This document shows positions 17,075 through 25,833 of a stretch of 64,000 nucleotides of DNA, one piece after another (the first letter of the stretch is position 1; each line of letters begins with the position of its first letter). A program made the position numbers and the translations under genes. Below the pieces are notes generated by a model. It worked only from the letters and a program-made list of their open reading frames with translations. It had not been told where the DNA came from and did no database searches. The stretch comes from Paenibacillus sp. yr247. Its GTDB lineage: Bacteria; Bacillota; Bacilli; Paenibacillales; NBRC-103111. The stretch spans positions 1-64,000 of the forward strand of contig NZ_FNIF01000013.1 in assembly GCF_900103825.1 (NCBI RefSeq), written 5' to 3'.

Positions 17075-18403
17075 TTACATGTTAACTATTTGTTCAAAGA
17101 TTGTTTGTTCCACGTCGGGGGTCAACGGTCCTCTTAGATCGTGCGTCAAGACTATTTCCGTTTCGTATCCACCCTCCAAAGCCATTTTTGCGGTGGGAAT
17201 ATAAGTGGATACCCCATTACTGTAGCCAAGCACAATTGTTGTCTTGTTCAAAAATAATTTTTTGATTTTTAAGGAGTATTCTGTAGAAACCTCCCCCTCC
17301 ATAGCGATTAGCCTGGTTTGACGGTCCAAATCCCAGCACTGAATGTAATGCTGGATACTGCGTTTTTCCGTACCTTCGCGGATCGCCCGAATCATCCTTC
17401 GGGCGGCACGTTTACGCGCCTCGCCCTTTGTTGGGTCAGTTAAAATCGACTCTATTTCGGCAAGGCTCATCTCCGTAGTTTGCAGCTGTACATCAACTAA
17501 CTTAGTGCGAAAATCTCCGTTTATAATTACGCCGTTATCATTGTTCAGTAAGCCGACTATTTCGTTAGCAAACCCTGACCCTATCTCTTGGATTTCATCC
17601 TCAGTCAATTTCTTAAAGATATCGCCGCACGCACTTTTTCTCGGCCTGAGCTCCGCCGCACATCCTTGGATAAAAATGGCGATAGATTCAGGGAAATAAT
17701 TTTCTATTTCAACACGTGTAATCCCAACATAATCAGATGAAATTTGGTAGCTGTTACGGCATACAGGGTGGCACGCATAAAAGAATAGAATCCCTCGCTT
17801 AGTATGATTTGTATCGCTTAACTGAAGCACAAGTAAATCATTATCGAATTCCCCATTATAGTTTGGCGCGAACTTCGTACCTTCTGCGGTAACCAATCTC
17901 CGATTTAACGCCAAATTTGAAGTCCCTCGGAATAGTTGAACTGTTCCCTCAATCCATTGCTTCATGCCTGACAATACCATTTGCACAACTTTATTCTTGA
18001 TAAAGAGAAAGTAACGGATATCTTCAGTAAAATTGACATCCTCTTTGGTTTCCGGCCACTTTTCCTGATCGATACTGTAGTTCCCCCTCCTAAGATCGGG
18101 GTCTTCGCCAGTTACAAATATAGAAGAGTGGGTATGAGAAAAGTTGATTAAAATATCATCCTCCTGAAAACCAAAATTACGTTTCAATTCGTTCTTCATT
18201 CCAGTAACAAAACTTCGATCGCCGCCTAAAAAGTCAAAGGTAAGTATGAGTAACGTCTTATTGGACTTGAGTAAGACAACCTGTGCATATATCGGATCAA
18301 GTACGCCCTCACTCTTTCGATTTCTATCTCCATAACCCGCTAAAAAAACCGGACGATCAGGTGTAATATCTTCTTTCGAAAGAAAAAATTTCATCAGGTA
18401 CAT
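17075..18403 (-). CDS. Neutral-ceramidase-fold hydrolase-like protein, copy 1
   Basis: A 442-residue cytosolic protein with the N-terminal domain fold of neutral/alkaline ceramidases, zinc amidases of N-acyl groups. Family signposts are DITPDRPVFLAGYG, ILINFSHTHSS (zinc His pair), FYACHPVCRN (zinc His) and FIQGCAAELRPR. In true ceramidases the hexapeptide GDVSPN holds the nucleophilic Ser; here the aligned stretch is AELRPR and Ser is absent. No signal peptide is seen, unlike secreted ceramidases. It therefore probably hydrolyses something other than ceramide, perhaps an N-acyl sugar. The start is the ATG at 18401-18403, 5 bases behind AGGAAGG. It is 10 bases downstream of a paralogue. Confidence 0.75.
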   Translation of the reverse strand: MYLMKFFLSKEDITPDRPVFLAGYGDRNRKSEGVLDPIYAQVVLLKSNKTLLILTFDFLGGDRSFVTGMKNELKRNFGFQEDDILINFSHTHSSIFVTGEDPDLRRGNYSIDQEKWPETKEDVNFTEDIRYFLFIKNKVVQMVLSGMKQWIEGTVQLFRGTSNLALNRRLVTAEGTKFAPNYNGEFDNDLLVLQLSDTNHTKRGILFFYACHPVCRNSYQISSDYVGITRVEIENYFPESIAIFIQGCAAELRPRKSACGDIFKKLTEDEIQEIGSGFANEIVGLLNNDNGVIINGDFRTKLVDVQLQTTEMSLAEIESILTDPTKGEARKRAARRMIRAIREGTEKRSIQHYIQCWDLDRQTRLIAMEGEVSTEYSLKIKKLFLNKTTIVLGYSNGVSTYIPTAKMALEGGYETEIVLTHDLRGPLTPDVEQTIFEQIVNM

Positions 18404-18413
18404 CAAATCCTTC

Positions 18414-19706
18414 CTATGGAACCTTAACTAAAGTAGACAGTTGCTCTCGAATAGCATCCTCCAATCCAGCATCAAAGGGAGCGGGTAAACCGAATCCGAC
18501 AATAAAATCATTTGATTCGTAGCCCCCTTCCTCAACCTGCAGCCGTGTTGGCAAGTAGCCAATCATGCCGTTGCTGTAAGGAACGGGAAGAATCCTACCG
18601 CCAGACATTGCTTTGATCATGAGCCCGTATTCAACCACCGCCTCCCCATTAAATGAAAGAAAGGAGAGACCTTCGGCTATGTCTAAGCGTGTCATTTCCA
18701 AATTTCGATAGGGCAGCATCCGCTCTGGTTCCTTCAGCAGCAAAGCCGCCCAATCGGACCTTGCACTATTGTCATTTTTCGACAAACTAATTAAGAAGTC
18801 CCTTCCAGGAAGCTGCTGCAGATTGAGCAGGGTTGTCATTCTCATCCCGGTTAACGAGCGTGGAGCGAGCTGCTGCATACTTGTTTGCAAAACGGATAAA
18901 ACCTCATCCGCTAGTTGTCTGCCATAATGGCAAACTTCATAATCGCCCCCACGATAAAAATCACCGTCACGAATCAATCTCGGTCGAATATCCCCGCAGC
19001 ATCCCTGCAAGAAGGCGGCTACACTCCCATTTCCTATGCTTTGCTCTACATATTGCATGGCTTTGCCCGGAAATTCGAAGGAAACTTTATTGTCATTTGT
19101 CGTTGTTGGGTGGCATGTATAATGGACGAGAATGGCCTTTGTAATTTCATCGGATTTAACGAAACGAATGACATTGACCTCCGGATCCACAGGACCTTCT
19201 TCGTTTGGCTTCATCATTATTTTACCTTCAAACCACTTTCTGCGATGGATACCAATGGAACATTTTCCTAATCCGCGTTCCACCCGAACAGGCTCCATTG
19301 TGCTCCAAGCCAGCTCAATACCGGCGAACAACTTGTCTTCAAGGGTGTCGAGATAATCCAGATCTACCATGCCGATGCGTGGAAAATACGTACTCGTTTG
19401 TGGCCCAGAATGCGTATGGGTGGCATTCAAAATTACATGATTTGGAGAAATCCCCCATCTTTCTTGTAATCTGCCATAAATACCCTGCATCCTGTCTGAA
19501 CCCCACCAAAGGAGATCCGCAGAAACAAGTAAGCTGCTGCTAATTGTAGTATCATTCTCCGACCGCTCCTGAAAAAAATAAATTGTAGCATATAGCGGAT
19601 GATTAACCGCATCAAATACAAAATTTTCTCTGAGTGCATAGCCTGCAAGCGGAATAGGCTTTTCCGGTGTTATGTCTACTTTTGCAACGCCAAGAATTAA
19701 ACTCAT
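18414..19706 (-). CDS. Neutral-ceramidase-fold hydrolase-like protein, copy 2
   Basis: A 430-residue paralogue of the product of 17075-18403 with the same order of motifs: VDITPEKPIPLAGYALR, VILNATHTHSGPQ (zinc His pair), VHYTCHPTTTND (zinc His) and FLQGCCGDIRPR. The last block keeps Gly-Asp of the ceramidase GDVSPN motif but has Arg where the nucleophilic Ser would be. There is no signal peptide. As the first gene of the run that ends with the NagB-like gene, it is likely to be made together with the DegT aminotransferase and the oxidoreductase. Ceramide is an unlikely substrate; an N-acyl or amide bond in an imported sugar conjugate is an inference from fold and context. Confidence 0.75.
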   Translation of the reverse strand: MSLILGVAKVDITPEKPIPLAGYALRENFVFDAVNHPLYATIYFFQERSENDTTISSSLLVSADLLWWGSDRMQGIYGRLQERWGISPNHVILNATHTHSGPQTSTYFPRIGMVDLDYLDTLEDKLFAGIELAWSTMEPVRVERGLGKCSIGIHRRKWFEGKIMMKPNEEGPVDPEVNVIRFVKSDEITKAILVHYTCHPTTTNDNKVSFEFPGKAMQYVEQSIGNGSVAAFLQGCCGDIRPRLIRDGDFYRGGDYEVCHYGRQLADEVLSVLQTSMQQLAPRSLTGMRMTTLLNLQQLPGRDFLISLSKNDNSARSDWAALLLKEPERMLPYRNLEMTRLDIAEGLSFLSFNGEAVVEYGLMIKAMSGGRILPVPYSNGMIGYLPTRLQVEEGGYESNDFIVGFGLPAPFDAGLEDAIREQLSTLVKVP

Positions 19707-19889
19707 AAAAGCACCTCCTTCTTGTTTCCAGTTTATTCCACATTCCTCTGGATAATTTTACTTAGTCATAGTTTAATAAAACAGACTTTAAACGGATATG
19801 TTTTTTTTAACGTAATTGTGTGTTTTAATGAATGAAAATATGGTAGTCTTGTCAATTTAGTGAAATGAATTGCGGGATAAGAAAAATAC

Positions 19890-20200
19890 AACTTCCATAC
19901 GCGGTTTCAAAACATGCAGGAATGCTGAACAGTTGTTGAATTGAATCAAGTGTTACTAGGGTGAACCGTAAAAAGTCCTTACGTTAGCGGAAAGGCAGAA
20001 TCGAACAGACCCTCATGTTGAAAAGGTCTGGCAGCATATCCACTTGAAATTAGCTAGAAGAAGTTATGATAGAAACGTGCGGCTACTGGAAACCAAGGGC
20101 TGTTGCTACCGTAATTCAAACCGATGCTTCGAACCTGGAACCAGACGGACTGCCATGAAGACGATGTTTTGGGAGTTTGTAAAATAGACTGTGTAAACGG
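19890..20200 (+). ncRNA. Probable group II intron remnant (domain I part)
   Basis: This non-coding stretch carries short blocks I recognise from domain I of bacterial group II introns, in the expected order. They are CAGGAATGCTGAACAG-like sequence, GGGTGAACCGTAAAA, GAAACGTGCGGCTACTGGAAACC near 20080, and GATGCTTCGAACCTGGAACC near 20122. No intron-encoded reverse transcriptase follows and no domain V/VI end is visible, so it is a 5' fragment. It lies between the first amino-sugar locus and the second catabolic locus. The call rests on remembered motif similarity, not on a covariance search. Confidence 0.45.
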
Positions 20201-20435
20201 TTGTGGTGCAAAACTTTAATTCATGATAAGCATATATGTGAATTTCTGCACAACCATCCCCATCTAACATTAACATCAAGACACTTATTACTTATTTCCA
20301 GTTCTAGAACTACTGTCCCGCCATCTTCATCTCTTTTATGTTCTGTTTTAATACGTTCTGATTCTCGATTACTGCCATCATAAGACGCCCCTGAAAAATA
20401 GACCAACCAGAAAACTCTGTTGATTGAATGATAAG
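20201..20435. other. Intergenic remainder with one unexplained short frame
   Basis: A 74-codon minus-strand frame (20221-20445) is open here but has no convincing ribosome site and resembles no family I know. The stretch lies between the group II intron remnant and a terminator. I cannot support a gene. Confidence 0.3.
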
Positions 20436-20493
20436 AAAAAAACACCTACTCTCTATGCAGACATACAATCGTCATGCATTACAGAATAGGTGT
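20436..20493 (-). terminator. Terminator ending the 31.6-to-20.5 kb minus operon
   Basis: ACACCTA at 20442-20448 pairs with TAGGTGT at 20487-20493, extended by TCT/AGA and ATGCA/TGCAT segments. Read on the minus strand the stem is followed by seven T. It lies about 60 bases beyond the stop of the ceramidase-fold gene at 20555. Confidence 0.7.
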
Positions 20494-20554
20494 GTGAACA
20501 GTATCGTTTTTCATTATACACATTGAGCAACTGAAATTAATAAGTTTTCTCTGC

Positions 20555-21841
20555 TTACAGCAAGCGGGATATTACAGTTTCCGCGGCTGACTCGAATAAT
20601 TGCTCGATGTTCCGGTCCCAACGCGATGGATAACCCCACGTGCGCCATGCATCCACCTCGTAGCCTCCCTCGTCGTACATCGATCGACGCGGGATATAGC
20701 CGATTTGGGCATGGCAATAGCCTAGGGTAATCAGTCTCATCCGCGGATGACGTTCCTTCACGCGAAGGCCGTAAGCGGACGTCACCTCTCCAGGCTGACC
20801 CAGGATATAGACGTCGCCGATCCGAAGTCCGTGAAATCGGGCTTCTACGCTCTGGGGCCAAACAGGCTCCTCCTGAAATCGCTGCAGCTGATAGCGTGCC
20901 CAGCGGGCATCGCCGAGATGCGTGCCGCAAGCACGTTCCTCAAGCTCGGCACGGGCAGGGAAATGTTCAAAGGATAGATTACGAGAAATGGTGAAGCTGG
21001 ACAAGGTATTGCCCGATATGGGTTCCATTTTATGGGCTAATATAAGCAGCACTTTCCAAGCAAGACAGCGACCAGTTGCCTCCATGTCCTCCCATTGGTC
21101 ATCCAGAAGGTAGCGTTCCTTCTCGCTGCTGTGGACGCCGATCACGGCATCGGCACCGCAGCCCTGAAGGAACATAACCCGAGCGCCCAATACGCGAGAT
21201 TCGATTACCCGACGCGCAACTCCAGGATATTCCGCCGAGAAAAGCAAATTGTTCGTCATGGTAGGATGACAGCCATAGCTGAACAGAATGAGTTTACAGC
21301 TCCCATCGGGAAGGTAAGCTGCCAATACGGGCACCTCATGATCCACAGCAGCGAACGGGTTCGCGGCGAACAGATTTACGCCATCTTTGATCAGACGACG
21401 TGAAACTGCTAGGTCGCAGCTACCGCTTCCGAATGAAAACGATACGGTTTCTAGATTCTCCTTGGCCGCACGGCACACCTCGACGACATCTTCGAGCAGC
21501 GTTTCGAAATAATCCGGGGAGAATACTGCATGCTCAAAGCCCGGCGTTGGCTCCCTGTAGAGCGGAGCGCAGTGGGTGTGGGTCCAATGGACCAGCACCT
21601 GATCGGCGTTAAGCCCCCAAGCCTCGAAAAGGCTTTTCTGCAAGGCATCGGTCCAGGCTTGAGTAATACCGACTTGATCCAATACAACCATAATGTGGTC
21701 GAAATCAGAACTTTGCAGCCATGCCACTTGAGCGCGAAGCTCGTCCCGGACCCCTTGCGAAGGATCCGTCCGGCTCGAAAAGCCCCCTAACCAAGTGCCG
21801 ACGGGAGGCGTGACAATACGTTCAGCAAAACCCAACTTCAT
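20555..21841 (-). CDS. Neutral-ceramidase-fold hydrolase-like protein, copy 3
   Basis: A 428-residue third member of the ceramidase-fold family in this window. It shows RIVTPPVGTWLGGF, VLVHWTHTHCAPL (zinc His pair), FSYGCHPTMTNN (zinc His) and MFLQGCGADAVIG. It departs most from the ceramidase GDVSPN block; neither the GD nor the Ser is kept. The ATG at 21839-21841 is chosen because GGGAGG lies 9 bases upstream, while the ATG three codons earlier touches the ribosome site. It overlaps the lactonase gene by 20 bases and is the last gene of the long minus-strand catabolic operon. It has no signal peptide. Confidence 0.75.
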   Translation of the reverse strand: MKLGFAERIVTPPVGTWLGGFSSRTDPSQGVRDELRAQVAWLQSSDFDHIMVVLDQVGITQAWTDALQKSLFEAWGLNADQVLVHWTHTHCAPLYREPTPGFEHAVFSPDYFETLLEDVVEVCRAAKENLETVSFSFGSGSCDLAVSRRLIKDGVNLFAANPFAAVDHEVPVLAAYLPDGSCKLILFSYGCHPTMTNNLLFSAEYPGVARRVIESRVLGARVMFLQGCGADAVIGVHSSEKERYLLDDQWEDMEATGRCLAWKVLLILAHKMEPISGNTLSSFTISRNLSFEHFPARAELEERACGTHLGDARWARYQLQRFQEEPVWPQSVEARFHGLRIGDVYILGQPGEVTSAYGLRVKERHPRMRLITLGYCHAQIGYIPRRSMYDEGGYEVDAWRTWGYPSRWDRNIEQLFESAAETVISRLL

Positions 21842-22913
21842 TATGTTCATCCTCCCTGCTCATCCATATACAAGTCGGTTTAACCATACCCGTCAACTCA
21901 CTAAACATCTTAAGTTCGCCTGTAACTGGATCGACTTCCAGCGTGACAATCGAATCGGAATCTTTATTGGCGACAAGTATGAAACGCCCATCCGGGGTCA
22001 ACGCGAATGCGATAGGCGTTTTTCCTCCTGTATGCGTATGACGAGGCGCTGATAGCGTCCCATTGGAAGGGTCGATGCGAAAAACCGCGATGCTGTCATG
22101 TCCCCGATTCGAGCCGTACAAAAACGTTCCGCACGGTGAAACGTGAATATCCGCGCAATAATTGATACCGGTGTAACCGGACGGAAGCGCAGAAATGTAC
22201 TGAATCTCCGTAAAGGATAGACCATCACATGAATAGGAGAATACGCTGACAGTGCTATCCAGCTCTCCGATCACATACAGGATCTGTAAAGTAGAATGAA
22301 AAGATAAATGGCGTGGCCCCATTCCAGAGCGAAGCGCTATATCAACCACTTGCTTCAACGATTTCTGTCCGGGCCCCGCCTCATATACGATTAAACGATC
22401 AATTCCAAGGTCGGCGACAACTGCATAAGGTCTCGCCGGATGTTGAACCACCGCATGCGGATGCGGTTCTTCCTGCCGGGATGGAATGGGGCCAGAGCCC
22501 GAATGTAAGGACACGTCACTGACGATATCCAACGCTCCATTTTCCCGGATCGGCAGCAAAGCAACGTTTCCGCTTCGATAGTTCGTGACAAACAACGCGC
22601 TTCCATCCGGATTTATGCTCAGGTGGCAGGGCAGACCCCCATGAACCGGCTGTCTGTTGATCTCGATCAGACCTTCGGTTGTGTCGAACCGATACGCGAC
22701 AATGCTGCCTTCATGGAATCCCGCAGCAGCATACAAATAACGACCAGCTGGATGGTGAATGAAAAAAGAAGGATTCTCGAGACCGACAATCGGTTCCGTG
22801 ACTTGAAGCGCTCCCGAAACCGAATCGAACGTAAACCGGTAAAGGTTTGGAGCGTCCGTTCCCGCATACGATCCTACATAAACGGTAACCTTGTGATTGT
22901 TCACTGCTAACAC
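21822..22913 (-). CDS. Lactonase-family beta-propeller (6-phosphogluconolactonase-like, YkgB type)
   Basis: A 363-residue seven-bladed beta-propeller of the Pgl/YkgB lactonase family, which hydrolyses sugar lactones. Typical repeats are visible: VYVGSYAG at the N-terminus, PSFFIHHPAGRYLYAA, PCHLSINPDGSALFVTNY, PHAVVQHPARPYAVVADLG, GPRHLSFHSTLQILYVIGE, ADIHVSPCGTFLYGSNRGHDSIAVF and PIAFALTPDGRFILVANKDSDSIV. The GTG start has GGAG 9 bases upstream. Together with the Gfo dehydrogenase and the enolase-superfamily dehydratase of the same operon, it fits the lactone-opening step of an oxidative sugar pathway. Confidence 0.85.
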   Translation of the reverse strand: MLAVNNHKVTVYVGSYAGTDAPNLYRFTFDSVSGALQVTEPIVGLENPSFFIHHPAGRYLYAAAGFHEGSIVAYRFDTTEGLIEINRQPVHGGLPCHLSINPDGSALFVTNYRSGNVALLPIRENGALDIVSDVSLHSGSGPIPSRQEEPHPHAVVQHPARPYAVVADLGIDRLIVYEAGPGQKSLKQVVDIALRSGMGPRHLSFHSTLQILYVIGELDSTVSVFSYSCDGLSFTEIQYISALPSGYTGINYCADIHVSPCGTFLYGSNRGHDSIAVFRIDPSNGTLSAPRHTHTGGKTPIAFALTPDGRFILVANKDSDSIVTLEVDPVTGELKMFSELTGMVKPTCIWMSREDEHNEVGFC

Positions 22914-22937
22914 AAAAAACGACTCCTTCCGCTTCCG

Positions 22938-23735
22938 CTAAACCTCTACGTTAGACACCAGAGACGGGCAGCCCAAAGCCGACGAAATCCGCTCAGCCAT
23001 CTCCATTACCTTCTTGCCGAATTCCGGAATACGGGCGACCGGCAGCTCCCGGTGCAGGCCAATGATACTAATCGAAGCCGTCACCTCGCCCAAGTGGTTC
23101 CGGATCGGCGCGCCGATACACCGCACTCCCAGCACTTCTTCCTCATCCTCTAGCGCATATCCCAGCTCACGTACGGTCTGGAGCACCGCCTTGAACTCTG
23201 CCATTGTAGCAACTGCTTTTTCGGTTCCTCCCCCTAGTCCTCGGGCCGCTATAATCTCATCCACCTGCTCCTCAGTCAGGAAGGCTGCAATCGCTTTGCC
23301 CACGGAGGTCAGGTGTACCGGTGTCCGCTTACCGACGTAAGTGTCGAACTTAATAAAGCCTGTGCCTTCCACTTTCTCCAAATAAACAATATCCGTGCCA
23401 TCCAGCATGGCCAAATGAACCTGTAAACCAATTTCATCGCGAAGGGCTATCATATACGAAAGCGCGGTGGACCGAACGTCCAAATTGTTCAGAACCCGGC
23501 TGCCTATTTGAAAAAGCCGCAGTGTGGCACGAAATTTACCCTCAGGAGTTTTTTCGATGTATCCCTTCATCTCTAGGTTCTCCAAAAGAACAAAAGCACT
23601 GCTTTTGGCCAGCGATAGCTGCTCGTAGATATCAGCAAAGCGCATCCCTTGGGGGGATTCGCTTAGAAGCTCCAAAATCTTGAATGCCCGGTCAACATTT
23701 GGGATCAACTGGGATTTGGATTCCCTTTTATTCAT
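22938..23735 (-). CDS. IclR-family transcriptional regulator
   Basis: A 265-residue IclR regulator. The N-terminal winged helix-turn-helix (about 10-75, NVDRAFKILELLSESPQGMRFADIYEQLSLAKSSAF) binds DNA. The C-terminal ligand domain (about 85-255) contains VHLAMLDGTDIVYLEKVEG, TPVHLTSVGKAIAAFL and GVRCIGAPIRNHLGEVTASISI. IclR proteins usually repress sugar-acid or aromatic catabolic operons until an intermediate binds. It lies within the minus operon it probably controls, 3 bases upstream of... the lactonase run and downstream of the AAC(3)-family gene. A pair of overlapping palindromes at 31647-31674, between the two divergent arms, is a candidate site. Confidence 0.9.
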   Translation of the reverse strand: MNKRESKSQLIPNVDRAFKILELLSESPQGMRFADIYEQLSLAKSSAFVLLENLEMKGYIEKTPEGKFRATLRLFQIGSRVLNNLDVRSTALSYMIALRDEIGLQVHLAMLDGTDIVYLEKVEGTGFIKFDTYVGKRTPVHLTSVGKAIAAFLTEEQVDEIIAARGLGGGTEKAVATMAEFKAVLQTVRELGYALEDEEEVLGVRCIGAPIRNHLGEVTASISIIGLHRELPVARIPEFGKKVMEMAERISSALGCPSLVSNVEV

Positions 23736-23738
23736 CGT

Positions 23739-24551
23739 TTAATTTTCCTCTCCTTTCCATAAACTTGCACTAAGCCGTTTATGGCCCCGGCTGCAACGGT
23801 AGCAGTCCAGATCGCTGCAAAGCAACGCACCTGCATTTCGCTCTAACAGGTCCATAGTCGCGGAGATCACATCCTGCCCGGACACCCACTGAGCTAGCCC
23901 CTTTCCGATCAAGCCGTCTCGAATCACTCCACGCTGACGAAGAGAAGCTTCGATAACTCCGAAAGCGCGGCTGCAGCCTGGGTATTCAGTTAAGTTCACT
24001 TCCTGTTGAATGTCTCCCGCGATTGGGATACGGCTGGGCCAGCGAGGGTTGAATGGAATATCCAAATAAGGAACACCAGCATACGATTCACCTACGTGAA
24101 CCGTAGAGTTACTCGTATGACCTACACCCAGCAGCAGAATGCCGCCACCCGCCTTGGCCACTTTGTCCATAGGACTATCGATACCTAGACCCGGTACTTC
24201 GTGATGTCCTTCGCAGAATTTCGCGGCATCCTCGCCGATAGCCGTCACCGAATGGGTAGGGTGATGGGAGCGAACGGCGCCGCGGCGTATCCGTAGAACC
24301 TCGTTTAACATGCCTGTTCTGCCCGGTGTCGCTCCGGGGTCGAAGATATCATTATTGTACGTGAAAGTGGGTGCCATCAACAAACCGCTTTTTCCAATGC
24401 ACTCCAGCAGCGCGTCAAGAACAGTCTCTGCGCCGCCCTCGACAGGGCCGAGGCTGCGAAGGGAACTATGGATGACGAGGCGGGTGCCGGTATGAATGCC
24501 TAAACGGCGGAACGAATCAACCAAGGACTGCTTCGTTAATGCCAGCGGCAT
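23739..24551 (-). CDS. AAC(3)/YokD-family N-acetyltransferase
   Basis: A 270-residue member of the aminoglycoside 3-N-acetyltransferase family (Antibiotic_NAT), which transfers acetyl from acetyl-CoA to an amino group of a sugar. Signposts are GTRLVIHSSLRSLGPVEGGAETVLDALLE, LLMAPTFTYNN, GAVRSHHPTHSVTAIG and GGGILLLGVGHTSNSTVHVGE. The ATG at 24549-24551 (MPLALTKQ) has an exceptionally complete ribosome site, GGAGGTGATC, upstream. It is embedded in a catabolic operon between RidA and IclR genes. Acetylation of an amino-sugar intermediate is therefore more likely than antibiotic resistance, although resistance cannot be excluded from sequence. Confidence 0.82.
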   Translation of the reverse strand: MPLALTKQSLVDSFRRLGIHTGTRLVIHSSLRSLGPVEGGAETVLDALLECIGKSGLLMAPTFTYNNDIFDPGATPGRTGMLNEVLRIRRGAVRSHHPTHSVTAIGEDAAKFCEGHHEVPGLGIDSPMDKVAKAGGGILLLGVGHTSNSTVHVGESYAGVPYLDIPFNPRWPSRIPIAGDIQQEVNLTEYPGCSRAFGVIEASLRQRGVIRDGLIGKGLAQWVSGQDVISATMDLLERNAGALLCSDLDCYRCSRGHKRLSASLWKGEEN

Positions 24552-24568
24552 AGGGAGATCACCTCCAT

Positions 24569-24976
24569 TCATTCGTCCCGTTTTGTCAGCCGATTCAATG
24601 GAGAATACGCAATCACGTCAATCTCCACAAGAGCTTTGGGCAGAAAGCTGCCCACCGTAGTCCTTACGGGTTTGGGGGGTGAGAAGTACGTGCCGTAAAC
24701 CCGGTTGAAGGCCTGGAACAAGCTCATGTCCTTAAGATGAACCGTTGATTTTACCACGTCATCGAGCGTTGCGCCCCCCGCTTCAAGAATAGCAAGAATA
24801 TTTTCTAACGTACGTGCCGTTTGCTCCTCAATACCCTCCGCCAGCTCTCCGGTCGCCGGATCTCGCCCAATCTGCCCTGAGACGAACACGAAGTCCCCGA
24901 CCCTCAACCCTTGAGAGTACTCGCCTACCGCAACCGGCGCCCGGTCTGTCCACAACTCCTGCTTCCCCATGCTCAT
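24569..24976 (-). CDS. RidA-family enamine/imine deaminase
   Basis: A 135-residue RidA (YjgF/YER057c) protein. These trimeric cytosolic enzymes hydrolyse reactive enamines and imines released by PLP enzymes, dehydratases or amine catabolism. Landmarks are VAVGEYSQGLRVGDFVFVSGQIG, the conserved Arg in KPVRTTVGSFLP and VEIDVIAYS near the C-terminus. It precedes the AAC(3)-family gene. RidA in this operon suggests that an imine or enamine arises during breakdown, which would fit an amino sugar or an amide-containing compound. Confidence 0.9.
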   Translation of the reverse strand: MSMGKQELWTDRAPVAVGEYSQGLRVGDFVFVSGQIGRDPATGELAEGIEEQTARTLENILAILEAGGATLDDVVKSTVHLKDMSLFQAFNRVYGTYFSPPKPVRTTVGSFLPKALVEIDVIAYSPLNRLTKRDE

Positions 24977-24999
24977 TTCCTCATCCTCCGTTAATGCTT

Positions 25000-25833
25000 T
25001 TAAGCCAGATTAAGATCCGCCAAAATGTTGTTGTTCAATAGAGCCTCCATATCCTCGGGCGTGAAGCTTGGGAAAGGCATCTTTTGCGCATATTCGGTCA
25101 TTTTCCAAAGTCCTTTGATCGAGTCATCAACGGTGCAAATCGGGTAATCCGTTCCGAAGATTAATTTTTTCCAAACCCCGTATTCTTTAGCCAACGTGAG
25201 GGAGTTATAGAGCTGCCACGGCCGATAATAAAGCGCCGAGACATCGGCGTAAACATGGGGATGCTTACGGATTACACTAATAGTCTCGTTCTCCCACGGA
25301 TGACCAAGGTGCGCAATGATGATTCTGAGCTCAGGGAAAGCCAATGCAATTTTCTCCACCTGCTCCGGGTGTGCCCATTGCATGGGGGCCCGGCGTGGGA
25401 AAGTGGTTCCTTGATGGGTCAGAATCGGTACCCTGTTATCCTCGCAATAACGGTAAATTCGCAGCATCCTCTCGTCCATCGGATCGTAGGCTTGGTAAAT
25501 GGGACTTGTTTTCAGCCCCCTAAGGCCCAGATTTTGCACGCATTCCTTTAGTTCATCCAATGCATTGTAGTCATGCGGGTCCACACAGGCAAACCCGATC
25601 AGCTTTTGCGGATCCCTCTGGCAATACTCAGCTACGTATTCGTTAGGCACTTCAAACCCCAGGTGACGGCTGCGGAAGGCCAGTACGATACATTTATCAA
25701 CCTGCTTCATTTCCTCGTAGTGCTCATCCGGAGTAGTTCGTTGTACGGGTTTGCCGCGCATTTTAAAGCCTTCAGCCAAATATTCGGTACTATAATGTTT
25801 CGGTTCTCCCAAATGCGTATGGTAATCTATCAA
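25000..25833 (-). CDS. Amidohydrolase-superfamily protein (COG2159/COG3618 type), copy 1
   Basis: A 277-residue TIM-barrel hydrolase of the amidohydrolase superfamily. Metal-site features are the N-terminal HxH (IDYHTHLGEP), VPILTHQGTTFPRRAP, IIIAHLGHPWENE and the terminal Asp in LIFGTDYPIC. Members of this group are decarboxylases or lactonases, including L-fuconolactonase. The preferred start is a TTG at 25831-25833, because GGGAGGGG lies 6 bases upstream and the TTGA overlap with the previous stop suggests coupling. Two related but distinct amidohydrolases are encoded at 28104-28871 and 28911-29648. Confidence 0.82.
   Translation of the reverse strand: MIDYHTHLGEPKHYSTEYLAEGFKMRGKPVQRTTPDEHYEEMKQVDKCIVLAFRSRHLGFEVPNEYVAEYCQRDPQKLIGFACVDPHDYNALDELKECVQNLGLRGLKTSPIYQAYDPMDERMLRIYRYCEDNRVPILTHQGTTFPRRAPMQWAHPEQVEKIALAFPELRIIIAHLGHPWENETISVIRKHPHVYADVSALYYRPWQLYNSLTLAKEYGVWKKLIFGTDYPICTVDDSIKGLWKMTEYAQKMPFPSFTPEDMEALLNNNILADLNLA

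Noticed and set aside
20221..20445. Small minus-strand gene between the intron remnant and the terminator
   Set aside because: There is no ribosome site and no recognisable similarity, and it partly overlaps the terminator hairpin of the neighbouring operon.
23739..24551. A mobile aminoglycoside resistance gene
   Set aside because: No integron, transposon or resistance neighbours are present; the gene is embedded and closely spaced in a catabolic operon.
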